From the NCBI GenBank assembly GCA_037013685.1, contig CM072886.1:27659080-27723079 (forward strand): a DNA stretch of 64,000 nucleotides. The letters are read 5' to 3'. Origin of the DNA: Acridotheres tristis (taxonomy: Eukaryota > Chordata > Aves > Passeriformes > Sturnidae). Shown piece after piece: positions 1-12,157 of this stretch. The notes under the pieces are model-generated. The model made no database searches. It had not been told where the DNA came from and saw only the letters and a list, made by a program, of their open reading frames with translations. Made by a program: the position numbers and the translations under genes. Position 1 is the first letter of the stretch. The number at the start of each line of letters is the position of its first letter.

Positions 1-3000
1 TAATTCCAGATAGTTCATGATCATTCATCAACAAATCATGAACTGAAGTGAAATGAACTATTCACAATTAGTTTATGTCTTCAGCATCTTGCATTAATTA
101 TTACAGGGTTGATTCCTTTTGAGTCATTCAGGTTAGCCTCTGTCATGATTAACAAGGATAGCATGCACTGTTACACAAATCACAGAGTTCCAGAGAGTGA
201 GAAGCAGAATGAATAACTTTAAGTTGCTTATTTTATCCTTAATCACTTATATATCATTATTTATAAGCTAAAAATTCACCAGTATGAGAATGGTAGGGAC
301 AATTTCCCATTCTAAAATTCATACAAGAGAAAAACATTAAAATATTGTAGGAAATTATAGTTTTTAGTTCCGCCTCTCTTTCTTAAAGGAGAAGTAAAAT
401 TATGTTTGAGGGTTTTCTTTACAAGCATCTTAGTAAAAACACAAATGCCTAAATATAGGTGTATTTTTCTTTCTGAAAAGTACAGCCCACCAGCTGATAT
501 TTTGTATTTACATGGCATATAAAGGAGAAAATGGAAAAAATATAAATGGAATACAGTATACATTTTTTCTAATTATATTAAAACTCAGCTATTCTATGGT
601 TTGGCTTTTCTATTTCTTTCCTTCTCCACAAAATATGTCCATCATAATTTACTTCCTACATACTTATGGAAAAGCAGGTGGATTATACAAGGAAATAGAA
701 TCCCATATGTGCTATAAAGACCAGCCTAAACAGTGTGACCAGAGTTAAAAAATACCTCAGGTTATGAAGCCACTTAAAAAAAAAATATACAATAAGTATC
801 TTTTCTGATAAGAGTTTGGGGACAGTGGTGAAATTTATTATCAAAAATTGCGAATCTTTTTCCCTGTTTTATATAACCATAGCAAGATTATCTTCAATAC
901 AATGATCTGTCCCTTCCACATATACAGCAAAAATGGCCTTTTATTGTATCCCTATTTTCACTTATTTACCTTATTCATGTATACCAAACTGGGAATGGAT
1001 AAAATCCTCTTTTATGGCCCTAAATATCCTCAGATTAAAATTCCCTAGAAATTATTTTTTTTTTCTGACTAAGTTATTGCTCCTTGTAATTTTAAAGGCT
1101 GCTAACAAAATATTTTCTTGCGTCCTTTAGGAGCTACAGCTGTCTTTTCTGGGTACTGCCTGGAAATATTTTGCATGTTTAGAGCAATGTCTAGTTAGAG
1201 TCCTTCCTTGGTTAGAGAAGTTTTCAGATTTTATATAACTTAAGGCCCTTAAAGGCTTCCAAGTCAGAAGTGGGAAAGGCAGAACATCTCACTGAGTTGA
1301 ATCCCTGCTGTTTGAATTGTTGCCTTGTCTTGATGGCTTATTGAGGCAAAAGTGGGTGTGAAGCACTGCTGAGTGCATGCTGCTTTTCACTGTGAGGAAA
1401 ACCAGAGTGGAAAGGAAAATACAAGAGGGCATGTTCTGCATATTGCAATACGAGGGGATCAGGACTCTAATGTACCTCATGGAAGGCATCACTCCACTTG
1501 AGAAAGCACTTGAAAGAAACCTCTCCTGTGCTTCTCATAGAAACAACTCATACATTTAAGATTAGAAATATATATTAGATTTTTCCAGAGATACAACAAA
1601 GCAGATTTTGACATGGAGTTTTCATGGAATCTATGTAATAAAGAAATTATAGATATTGTTGTTCTCAGATAAATAAAAATACTTGCAATTGCTACAACCA
1701 GAGAATTACCATTAGTAGTCACTAAATGTCAATATCATTAGAGAGCAGGGCCGTGGGCATGTAACATATTTTGATTATTGAAAAAGATATGGAAAGAGTT
1801 CCTACAGATATCCCAACTTAAAGCAAAAGTTAGGTAATTTGGCTTGTTATAAATACCTTGCACCACAGGGTAAACTAAGCAAAATTGCTTTGCTGAAGAC
1901 TAAGGTTTCTTGTTTGCTGTTCCACAATCTGGTTTTCTATTAGTCAGGCTTTAAAGATATCTGCAAGTTTGCCTCTGTTATAAACTCCAAATGCAATTGC
2001 TCTTGCTTCTGTTATGAACCCCTACTCTTTTCCTCTGTCACCTTTTATATTTCTAAAACTTTAAACAAAATGTATGTGAAACTCATGTAAGAGGAAGTAT
2101 GAGTTTCTAACCAGACAAGTGAGAAGTGTTGCTATAGTATTTACAAATATGCATACATACAGAGGCAGGTGGCACAGATCATGCAAATCTTAAAATCAAG
2201 AATTCTATGTGTCACCTAGATAATTTGTTTTTTAGCTTATGAAATCAGATGCACACAAAAAATCATCAAAGGATGAGCTAGAAGAGAGCATAGTTTAATC
2301 CTAAATATCCAGTTTACACTTATTATAGCAATGATTTAATTATAAAAAAGATATATGTGTGCAAAAGTAGCCTTGCATTCTGTTGTCTTCATCAACACAG
2401 TTGCAACTTGGTATTTTTACCATTTTCACAATTTTATTCCACAGACATTTTATTTATAATATCTGCACTGCTCTAAGAATTCCACATCACTATTTATTTA
2501 AATAAGAATACGGGAAAATAGGGAATTGTTGCTTGGACTGTTCTAACACCTTTGTGTCACAGTGAAAACTCAATAATGTCAAATTAGGAGAGAGTAACTC
2601 TTCCAGATTTAAGGCCTAACGCTGACCTGTTGAGATGGAGCAGAATCTATGTGTCTTCATGAAAAAAACAAACAGGGCTACTTGTTATTGGAAATATACC
2701 CTACCCAGAATGCTGCAAACAGGCAAGGCCAGGAAACTAGGTGGAAATCCCAAAGGAGCATTCCATGCTTTATGTGCATTCTATGTTTTCTGAAACAATG
2801 CTTGATGCTTTTCTGTGACAATCTTGACTCTGATAGGCTTACAGATAGAAAAATTATATGCTGAATTGTGCACTTCTGACATAAGGAAAAATACATAGGT
2901 TATTAAGACAGGTTAAACCGATTCAGAAGTTATCTATATGCTAAAGAGGATCCCTTGATTCGCTTGAAATCTGACATTTTCAGGTCTTCAAATGTTTATA

Positions 3001-3100
3001 GCTCACTGATAGCTCCGTTTCTTACATATTCAAGTTTGGTTATGAAATATTAATTCTATCATTTTGCTTATAATTCCTAGTTGTAAAGCAGGATCCCCAT
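1..3100. other. AT-rich noncoding DNA, nothing recognised
   Basis: Unique-looking AT-rich sequence with stops in all frames. The longest open frames are under 80 codons and have the lysine, phenylalanine and isoleucine-rich composition expected of translated AT-rich DNA. I see no transposon ends, tandem repeats or RNA genes. It is probably intronic or intergenic. Confidence 0.6.
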
Positions 3101-3104
3101 AAAT

Positions 3105-3215
3105 ATTGTAGATAGATATAAAAAACAACCCCTGCCCCAGAGACCTTACAGGCCAACCATAAGAGAAAACAAATGGACAGAGACAGATGGGGAAAGAGAA
3201 GAAAATAATGAGATT
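3105..3215. repeat. Possible relic of an ancient amniote interspersed repeat
   Basis: The block reads 'cccctgccccagagacctta', followed by an A/G-rich 'aaatggacagagacagatgg' stretch. From memory, this resembles the 'cctgccccaaagagcttaca ... acagatggggaaac' core seen in very old MIR/L2-type and related amniote repeats. A second, weaker match to the same core lies at about 39,262-39,310. The family is not certain, and the match is short enough to be chance. Confidence 0.3.
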
Positions 3216-3300
3216 TCTATGATGGATATAAGAAATGTAATCAGGTTGATCATTTACCCATCATTTGCCATGAATATGATGTCACAGTCAGATTTTTCAG

Positions 3301-3325
3301 AGAAGGTCTGCATTACAGACCTTTT
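3301..3325. repeat. Short perfect inverted repeat
   Basis: Two 8-base arms, AAGGTCTG and CAGACCTT, flank a 5-base spacer, with a nearly paired extension on each side. It could form a small hairpin, but it is too short to be a microRNA precursor. Its function is unknown and it may be chance. Confidence 0.5.
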
Positions 3326-3878
3326 CTGTCTCCTGCTGTAACAAGGGCACTTCTGCCACTCAGAGGAACACAATTCAGAAGTTACCTGCTCATTAATTGC
3401 TTACTCATGTACACTTTGCTTAAGTGTCTCTTGGAAATTAGCCAACTTCTGAGCACTCTCACAGTGGGAAGATAAGGCAGAGATAGTGTTTAAAGCTTTT
3501 CCTACAATTCCGTTTTGTTAATGAAGCATCATCAGTTTGGTAACATTCTGATGACCGTGCTTCCTAAAAAGGAAAAGAGAGATAACAAAAGCATGGTATT
3601 TATATATAAATACATTATTATTTCATAAGTACTTTTCTCCTCCCTACATTGTTACTTTAGTTGCAGAAGGCTGAAATTATCTCCTGACTGAAATAAATTT
3701 ACAGGTCTTCATTTGTTCACTTATATCTAGTTATGTTTACAAAAATTTGCTTTACTAGAAACTGAAGTTCTAATGATTTTGTGGTGTACTGAAGAAAATA
3801 CACGAAGGATGGTTACGTCATCTTTGGTTTTGAGCATGAATCAAACTTAATCTCCACAGAAGAAACAATGATTAGGTT

Positions 3879-3907
3879 AAACAAGACAAAATATATTTGT
3901 CTTGTTT
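3879..3907. repeat. Perfect 12-bp inverted repeat with 5-nt loop
   Basis: The arms AAACAAGACAAA and TTTGTCTTGTTT are exact reverse complements around the loop ATATA. Pairing does not extend usefully beyond the 12 bases, so a canonical microRNA precursor is unlikely. It may be a chance AT-rich palindrome or the core of a very old mobile element. Confidence 0.7.
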
Positions 3908-4650
3908 GTTTCATACTACATGCATAGGACATCTGCTCATCTAGAAAAAAAGACAGTATTTTTTAAGATTAACAAAAATGCCATCAGGTGTCCAAATTAA
4001 TCTACTGTGGTTTTTTGCCAAGCAGGAATAAATTTTTCTTATCAAACACAGACATCTGGGCCTGTAGTATGAATATGGTAAATCAAATAAATGGTTAAGC
4101 ATATTTTCTCTCTAGAATTCAGATGTCTCTTGCACCTTAAAACATATATGAAACTCTCATTGCTTCCCAGAAGAGGAAAAAGCAACACACATATGCAAAT
4201 ATAAATCAATAAATAATGAAGGTTATTGATCATTCAATTAAAAACAACTTCACTCTGGATAAAACAGAATAATACGCTGGAAAGAAGATAGAGTCTTCGG
4301 TTATACAATCAGACACAGGCACAACAGTTTTTGATGGTCAACAACTACCAATTCCCATGGAAAGGAATATAGGAATGGAATGATGACACTACTCAACCTT
4401 ACATTAAACTCCTTCTATGTTCAATCTCCTAGTAGTCACAAAAGTACCTGGAATTTTTCATAGAAGTTACATGAACCAGTGAATTGTTCTTTTCATGCAC
4501 AAACCCGTAGTGTTGCTTCTCTTTGCACCAACTGAGAAAAAGGATCAATTCACATCTGGCTGCACTGAATTAAATGTAAAACTACTAGTGCATTCAGTTG
4601 AAGATGTTTCACTTTAAAATGCATTTTCTTTTTTTTTTTCCTCCTCACAG

Positions 4651-4844
4651 AAGAGCTGTCAAGTGTCTGAGAATAAAAATAATCCATATGTTTCATGTGA
4701 AGGAGCTAGAGCTAAGGTGGTGCAAATTGGGTAGCACCTTAGGTGCAATATCAACTGCAGGAAACATTCCTCTTGAAACATGCTCTCAAGCCACATTCAG
4801 TTTTTCTTCAGCTTCAATTATAACTTCAGATTTGAACTACATAG
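4651..4844 (+). other. Exon-like segment behind a strong acceptor
   Basis: A T-rich tract of about 20 bases running into 'cctcctcacag' ends at 4,650, which is a good vertebrate 3' splice acceptor. The frame stays open from there to a stop at 4,874-4,876. The first reasonable donor, 'atag|gtacag' at 4,844, is weak. The translation is not recognised and is rich in Ser and Ile. It could be a noncoding-RNA exon or a decoy acceptor. Confidence 0.15.
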
Positions 4845-6713
4845 GTACAGAAAATGCTTCTGACAGTTATTATTAAAACTAATGTTCCTTTAGAATAGCC
4901 ATAAATTACAGCCCAGCCATATTTCTAGTTTATTTTTCAGCAATTTCCCCTCTCCCTTTTCTTCCCATATTTTTCTTCTTTTCCTATTTTATCTGATGCT
5001 ACCCAGAGGTGGGCTGGTCAAATTCACTTTTGCTGTGATATTCCTCTCTACACTGAAATGCCTGGCTAGCTGGCAAGCACCTTATATGTCTTGGCAAGGA
5101 CAGCTTCACCAGGCAAGATAACTAGGAATTTGATGATTTCAATCTCACTGCAGGCTACTTAGTCCAGATTCAAACAGCATTTATATTTATTCTTTTATAA
5201 TTTTTTATATTCTTCACAGTTTTGCTTGTTACCTCTTAACCCATACTTCTCATTGTCAGAGACAGAATTAAAACATAGTACTACTGTCATGTCCTCTGGA
5301 AACAGTTGGTGAGTGACAGATAACCTCTGTGTGAATTGAATTTCTGGATAGTGAAAAAAATGTTATTATTTCCATTAAATCAACAAATAACCTTGGGAAA
5401 GAGAAAGGTGTGAGAACTTGGTCCTTAATAATACAGCCATTTTGCTGAGTTGCAGCTAACTTTGTGTCCTTGCAGAGAAGTAGCTGTTCTGAGAAGAAAG
5501 TGGAAAGGCAGTATTGAGCATTTCTTTAGTACTTATAGAAAATGCTCCCAAATTATGTTTTCTTGTGAAGAACGGAGGTAAGATACATAATGTCTCTTTG
5601 CTTTCTCAGACACATTTTTTTCATCACATTTTGTACTTCCTCTGATGCTGTCAAATGTGTTAGGTGTGTTTGCATTTTGGATGTCTCACAAGACTATAAA
5701 ATGCTTAACAAACAGCTTTCTTTTTGTGCTTCAAGCCTTGACTTTGATACTTAGGAAAGTGCCCATAATTCAGAACTGGCTACCATCTGGGCTACCTAAA
5801 CTCAGAAAAACCTGTATTTAGCAGCTTTTTTTAAAATTAAGAGTTTTGGAAGGCTAAATGGCAGGCAAAACAGAGCTTTTGTTTCTATAATGAGAACCTC
5901 TGAGACAATAGTGCAGTACAAAATGGACAATACAGTAACAAATTTTTATTACTGCAACACTTCATGGATTGATTCATGTCACAATTATACAGTGTACAAT
6001 GCAATACAGTCCAATGGAGCATAAAGTGTCCACAAATTCTGAAATATTTTGCTCTTACTAAATACAAACTATAAATTTCCCTGTATTTTACAAGTATTTA
6101 AATCAGTAATATACAGAAACATTTAAAAAAACCCTAAATTTATTATTGGTGTGATTTTCAGGGATGACTTTAACTCTGTTTTCCAGTAAGGAATGGTGGA
6201 AATATATTTTTCAATAATACATGGTTTTCAAACAGGCTATTGTTCTACATGTCCTTGCAGACATTTGAAAGGTTACAAGATTTTACTAATTTAATTTTAG
6301 AGAGATCAATTTTATATCAGAATGTATTCTGAAGTATTTGGAATCGGTTCCATTTATCTTCTGATTTTATAGGTACTATCCAGCTGTGTTATGTAGGGCT
6401 CAAATGGCTTCAAGTGCTTCAAGAAATCTAATAAAAATTGAGCCGTTTCAAAGGAAAAGTAGATCTTACAAATGTGTCATGTACTTAATCTTAAGAGCCT
6501 CTAAATGTTTCACATTCTGAGTTGCTTGCTTCTAAAAACCTAAAAGAGAACATAATGCCATCAAGATTTGCATCCAAAAGACATAAACTATAAAATCAGA
6601 CTAGGGAAAAAGAAATAAGCTCTTATTGATAGTGCTCATTGATATAAAACACTGAGGATCATAAAGGGCATGAAACTGACTTTCAGCTATCAGGTCAATA
6701 AGATATATTTCAG

Positions 6714-7056
6714 TAATTCAAAGTGAAATAGTGATAGAAAGAAAAATGTACATGAGTAATCTCCAACAGTCACGAACAAGTGAACTCGTCTGTAGGCTGG
6801 AAAACCAGCACCTGCTTGTACTTAAGTCTCATTATCTGATTGAATTTGGGAAAGTCCCTGAGCTAAAAGGTGTGGTCTTTTTCTCAGAGTGTGAGAAGGA
6901 ATTCAGACATTCAAAAGAAACTTACTGTAATTGCTATGTGGAAACAAAGCAGATAGGCAGCAAGAAATCATTCCCAAGAGCACTATATACCAGGCTCTCT
7001 GGACAACATATCCATTTCACTCTGGGGTTTTCTGAACATGATCTCTCATCTGTATG
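6714..7056 (+). other. Exon-like open segment with donor-like end
   Basis: The segment starts after 'tatatttcag', a plausible acceptor with a short pyrimidine run, and ends at 'tatg|gtgagt', a good donor match. One frame is open throughout, about 114 codons. The product has no recognised domain, signal peptide or motif. Open frames of this length are expected by chance in 64 kb of AT-rich DNA, so this rests only on the splice-like borders. Confidence 0.15.
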
Positions 7057-10000
7057 GTGAGTGGTGTATACAACCAACATGCCCAAATTCAGTGACAGTC
7101 TGGTGTTTGCATATGTCTCCACCTTTGTCACACAGCAAGATGTTCTGATGAAGAGTTAACCTGTCTTAGGGAAATAGATGGTAGAAAGGACAAGGAAGAA
7201 AATGAAAAAGGACAGAACTATCAAGTAAAATACGGCACACAGAGGTAGTGCTGACAGGTGATAGGAGTGAAGAGATATTGAGATTGGTGCTGCTAAAAAA
7301 ATAAAATAGAAAAAAATAGAACTAGCAGAACCTGGTACTTAGGCATACTCTTCTTGTTTTCTTTTTTACTCGCCTTTCCTTATTCTGCTGCCGTCTCTTG
7401 ATTTTAGCTTCTGTCTCCTTTTTCCACTGTCTTTATGTTTTCTCTTACGAGTACCTCCCTCTTTTCAATCTCCATTTACTTAACTCCCTTACAAACACGC
7501 ATGGTTCCACCTCTTCTCACCTTCTCCTTGTCCAGGAGTGATAAAACATGTTTCCTAAAGAAAATTGCAGACATTAAATGTCAATAAAGACATTTAATTA
7601 GAGTCATAAATTTAGGTTTAATAGTTACCCTTAAAAGCATTCGAGTTGAAAACTTAGACATTTTCATAAAGAATCAGTGTTTTGAATATACAGAAATCAA
7701 GGCTGTGTCTGACAGCATGTTTGACACAAAAGGATTTAAAAGGAATGGAATGACATATTGTGATGGGAAGATATTATTTATTTGAAGATTTCAGTCATAA
7801 TATATTAATGAAAATAAGAATGACTGTTCTTAACAGTGATGATTACCTGGTTGACAACATGTTCAGGAGCTGTCCAACAGCACCATGGACAGTGACAAAC
7901 AAGCTCCTGCACCAAAGTTCAGCTGTGGCCACATTTCATCACTTCAAGCTCTTGACAGAAGCCTGGATGACTCAAGATATACTGAGCCTTTCACTTCTGT
8001 CATGGTCTATCCTCTAGCCTTTAATATATGAAACATTTTATTTGCACCAGAAGAATATTCTAAATTTATTCTTGGATCAGGTTTACCTTCTGCTTGTAAA
8101 AATGCAGCTTTTTTTTTTTTTCCTTCTCATACTAACTCTTGAAGTTCCCTCTAAAATCTATCTAGTTATCTTCAGCTCACATTAATCTCCTACTCCCTGG
8201 TGAACCTCAGATTTCACCAGGAAAAAGTATATATGAGAATTACATTGTTTTACAGAAACCTGAGCTTTCCTAACAGTTTTCAGTCAGGTAAAAGAGGTTT
8301 CTTAAAGTATCATCATTTCAGACCTTGAACAGTAATTGAATTGTGAAACAAGACTTCATATTTTCATATTTTAAAAGAAATCTTACAAGATGGAAGAAAT
8401 TTGTTTAAAGTTAAATTTGTTTAAAAAGCACAGAGGGATCTTGTGTGGAATGCTCAAAATGACATAAAAATGACATTCCAATCACATATCTAAACTGCCA
8501 TTCTATCTGTGCTATTATTTTTGGAGGCAAATGCAAAAGACCCTCTTCAATGCACTGACTCTGATACTCAGTCAGACTACTAGACAGTTCTAAAGCTGCC
8601 ACTTCAGAATCACACACTGTAAAATGAAGCCACCCAAGTTTTATTCCATCAGTTCAACCTACATCATAAAAAAATGTTCAAAGTTCTTCTATCTTACCCC
8701 TGAAGAATTTTCAGCAAAGACTTATACTACTGTTTATGAATTGATTTCATATAAAAACAAAAACTCTTTACAGTGAAAATACTATTCTTATATTTAGCTC
8801 TTTGGGAATAAAAGCAACACTGACATATACAATATTGCTATCTTCTCCAAAAGACGTGATTTTAAAATCACTGTGTCATCCCACAAAACAGGCAAATGTT
8901 TTCTGTAACTCTTTTTTAATCTCACATTACAGAACACAGGATAAATCACTGAAGTGCTTTCCCCACATTACTTTGCATGTATACTGCTGTTCATTGAAAG
9001 ATTAAGTACAAGTGGAACATCAAGAGGAGCAATCAAGAGTTGATTTTGTATGCTAGCAGCAAGCTTGAAAACAAAAAGCCTTTAAACAATCAGCAGTGAT
9101 TTTCCTGTAGTTTGACTTACACAGCCTGCAAATGCAAATCAATATAGTGTATCTTCAATGCTGCATATTTTACTCTAAAATTTGAGGCTTGTCATATTGA
9201 TTGTCTACAGATTTGTAGACCACTACTCCACATCTACAGAATCTGTAATTGTTATATCTGTGCTTTGAGTTTTTAGTGTTTACTTGTCAAATTAAAGCTT
9301 TATATTTACCTGAAGATCTATTTGTTAAGGATGTGACCATAATCTTGGATATAACCACCTAAATCAGGATTAAAAAAACAGACAACCAATATACTTGTGC
9401 TGGTTAGAAACAGTGAATTCAGCATGAATTTATCTTCTCCCACGGGAAAAGGGCATCCTTAATGCCTATGAGTTTTCAGTAAAATTAAGCCATCATTTAA
9501 AAAGCACATTTCTATTACAATTTGAAAATACTTAGTTTTAAATCTTAGTTTTCTCACATAGATTGAGAACAAGTTGGAAAAAAACCCAGCCAAAACAGAT
9601 AATCATACAGACCCAAACAAATTCCTGCCCTGTAAACCATTATTCCTGTTTTTAGATGTTTCTTGAGGGGTATTAGTTTGTTTCACAAAAGGATCAAAAT
9701 CCTTATGTAAAGAAGCACTTCTGTATCGGACTTGGTTTTTTTTGTTTTTTTTATTGCACCAGATCGGACCCTTACAAATTCTTACTCACAGAATGAAAAC
9801 ACACTGACACATTATTTCTGAAAACAGACTTCTGAGGATCTACTCTAAATCCACAGATTCTTAGGTGCTCCTGGACCATGTCTGAAATCCATAAACCTGC
9901 ACTTTTATTGTTCCCATTAGCAACTAGATACATTAAATACTATTTTGGTATTTCATGGAAACAAAGGTTCATATCCATAAGCATTTTCTACTTTATCCAT

Positions 10001-10610
10001 TGCATCCCTCTCTGGGACACTGTATCCTTATTTCAAATGTACTGATGCCTTTTTCTCAGGGAAATTCTGCAGAAAAAGAAGAGTCTGAACTTTTGAGACA
10101 AGAGTGCGTGGGAGACAAACTGGTCAACTTCAATAGCTGCAGCAAAGTTATTTGTAGTCTAAAATCAGCCAGACGGGCTTAGATGTGCAAAGAAAAAAGT
10201 GTTTGCTGAGGTGTTATAACAGCAGTAAAATCGCTATATATAGCTTGCACAGCCTGTGAATGAACAGTCTTGCAAAAAACCCACTCCCTAAAATGAAAAA
10301 AAAAAAAAAGAAGAAGAAATATTCACAGAAAATATCTAAGGAGTTCTTTCACCTTTTCTCGGGGGTGCTGTGTCTCCTTACTTGCTATTATTGGCGTTTT
10401 TATGAAATCTTGCATTTTTGGTTTATTGTAATTGAGAAAGTGAGTGAATCATGCTCTGAAACCATAAAGTTTCATATACTGTGAGTGGATAATAATTAAC
10501 TTTAATTAAAAATGGTTCATATAGTACCTCATGAGTCAGCTTGTGCGTAATATGATGCCAAGTCATCATGTGCAGCGTTTAGCTCTTGAACTCCATTTTT
10601 CTCCTTTTGT

Positions 10611-10629
10611 AAAAAAAAAAAAAAAAAAA
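10611..10629. repeat. Poly(A) tract, 19 bases
   Basis: An uninterrupted run of 19 A. A similar A14 run followed by AAG triplets lies at 10,296-10,309. I cannot identify a retroposed body in front of either tract, so they are listed as homopolymers and not as retrotransposon tails. Confidence 0.85.
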
Positions 10630-11894
10630 TGAGCCTTATGCCAGCTTCCCAAACCATGCAGAAATTTGAGAGCCCAACCTTGTTTTTTCTCCCCAAATCC
10701 CTTGTGCAACATGGCCCATTTTTGGTGCTATCCTTTCCAATTGCTAAATTATGTTAAATAACATTCCTGTGGATAAAACAATGCTGGAAGTTCTTTAAAT
10801 CATTCTTTACCAGCCCAGAGGATAGCAAGTTTATTAACCACAGTAAGTATCATGTTTTACTCACTAACTCCAAAAGGCTGCACTTCCAAAGTGGAAAGAA
10901 ACATGACAAACCCTGTATCCATTGGCAGATCCAATTTTAGTACATGTCTTTCAAAACTGTCATAGTGTCAGACAAAAATGTCTCACCTAAAATTTTTTCA
11001 TCACAAGATGCTTCATTTCCAAATGAATATCTGTTCTGTCTTTTCTGAAAGCCAAATATGTACAATATACAGGTGTAGTCATAGAGTGAGCTGAACAAGT
11101 TACATTTTTGTAAGCTTCATGTTAAAGCATTCACAACCTATCATTATATACATTATCTGAGGTGTAATTATCTTTTATGACCTTTTCAGTGTATTCCTGT
11201 TATATCTTTTAATACAGAACAATTACTGTTAATTAATGGTTGCTGATGCAACAGGGAAGCCATGTTAGATTGCAAGTATCAATGCAAGGAACCTTGTTAC
11301 TTTAAGCACAGATCCAGATGAGTCATTAAAAAGTTCCAAAGAATAAGAAGGCAATAAGCAGGAATTTCTACATAGAATGGTGTAGTACTCAGGAAGCTAC
11401 ACTACTAATGATCCATGTTATCCTTAAATTCTCTGACTGCATGAATCATTTTACTCAGAAACAGCAAGAGAAAAACTGCACTTCACTTTTGTGAAATGGC
11501 TCTATGGCAACTGAGCAGGGAATATTTGTGTTAATTCTTCTACTGAATTTACTATTGAGAACCACAAGAGTTATTTCATCATCCTTTCAATGTTCTTAAT
11601 CTCATTAGAATTGCCTAAGAAGCTGCATGATGGAACAGTTTGAAAGTGAATTTGTTCTCCCTACACAGAACATACGTGAGTGAGATGGGTTATTTTAATT
11701 TATAAAAGAAAATCAGTAATTTGGAGGTAAAAGCAGCGGTACTCTCTCTGCTTAAGCATCTCAGAACAACAGCAATACAATTCTTACTGTGAATTCTTTA
11801 TGCACTGCTATTTTGAGATTCGAAGAGTTGCAGTACATTTTTTTTTGTGACAGCTTAGTTCACAGTATTATATCTTGCCACAGAAATTTAGGAC

Positions 11895-11985
11895 TTGAGC
11901 CAAAATGGAGGCAGTGGAAACGTTCCCATTGACGTCAGTGAGCCTTGGATAAGGCCCCAGACGGCTAAGGACTAGGATTGTCAAC
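11895..11985. repeat. Possible ancient repeat relic containing a CRE-like palindrome
   Basis: The reading 'cccattgacgtcagtgagcc' followed by 'ggataaggcccca' resembles the 'cccattgacttcaatggga ... ggatcaggccc' motif that recurs as a very old interspersed repeat in reptile and bird genomes. The family name is not certain. Its GC content is higher than the flanks. If the match holds, the CRE palindrome inside arose by mutation of the repeat. Confidence 0.35.
11930..11937. promoter_or_regulatory. Perfect CRE-like palindrome TGACGTCA
   Basis: An exact match to the 8-base CREB/ATF consensus, with an intact CpG in otherwise CpG-poor DNA. A second exact copy lies at 22,320-22,327. No promoter is recognisable nearby, so whether it binds anything is unknown. 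It lies inside a possible repeat relic. Confidence 0.3.
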
Positions 11986-12102
11986 TTACAATTAATGTAA
12001 TTAATGCATCTACACTGGCCCTAGGGCAGCCCAGGCATAAAATTCCTCTTCTGCTGTTAGAATTTAGCATCTTTTACTAGTAACTTTGAGAAAACACAAG
12101 TT

Positions 12103-12157
12103 AAAAAGGGAAGAAAAAAAAAGGGGGTGGGGAGAGGGAGAAGATAAAGGAGGAAAA
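12103..12157 (+). repeat. Purine-rich tract with G runs
   Basis: Nearly pure A/G over about 55 bases, with G runs of 5, 4 and 3 close together at 12,123-12,138. Only three usable G runs of three or more lie within short loops, so the classical four-run quadruplex pattern is not met. A similar shorter A/G tract lies at about 13,744-13,780. Confidence 0.6.

Larger units (their letters stand above)
3216..11890. other. AT-rich noncoding DNA with two weak exon-like segments
   Basis: No transposon or RNA gene is recognised. It contains a hairpin at 3,879-3,907, a segment behind a strong polypyrimidine acceptor near 4,651, and a 343-base segment ending at a donor-like site near 7,056, each listed separately. 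Homopolymer A tracts lie at 10,296-10,309 and 10,611-10,629. A short hairpin with 7-base arms (GTCTACA/TGTAGAC) sits at 9,203-9,220. Confidence 0.55.

Noticed and set aside
12103..12157. Possible G-quadruplex
   Set aside because: Only three G runs of three or more lie within short loops, so the standard four-run pattern is not met.
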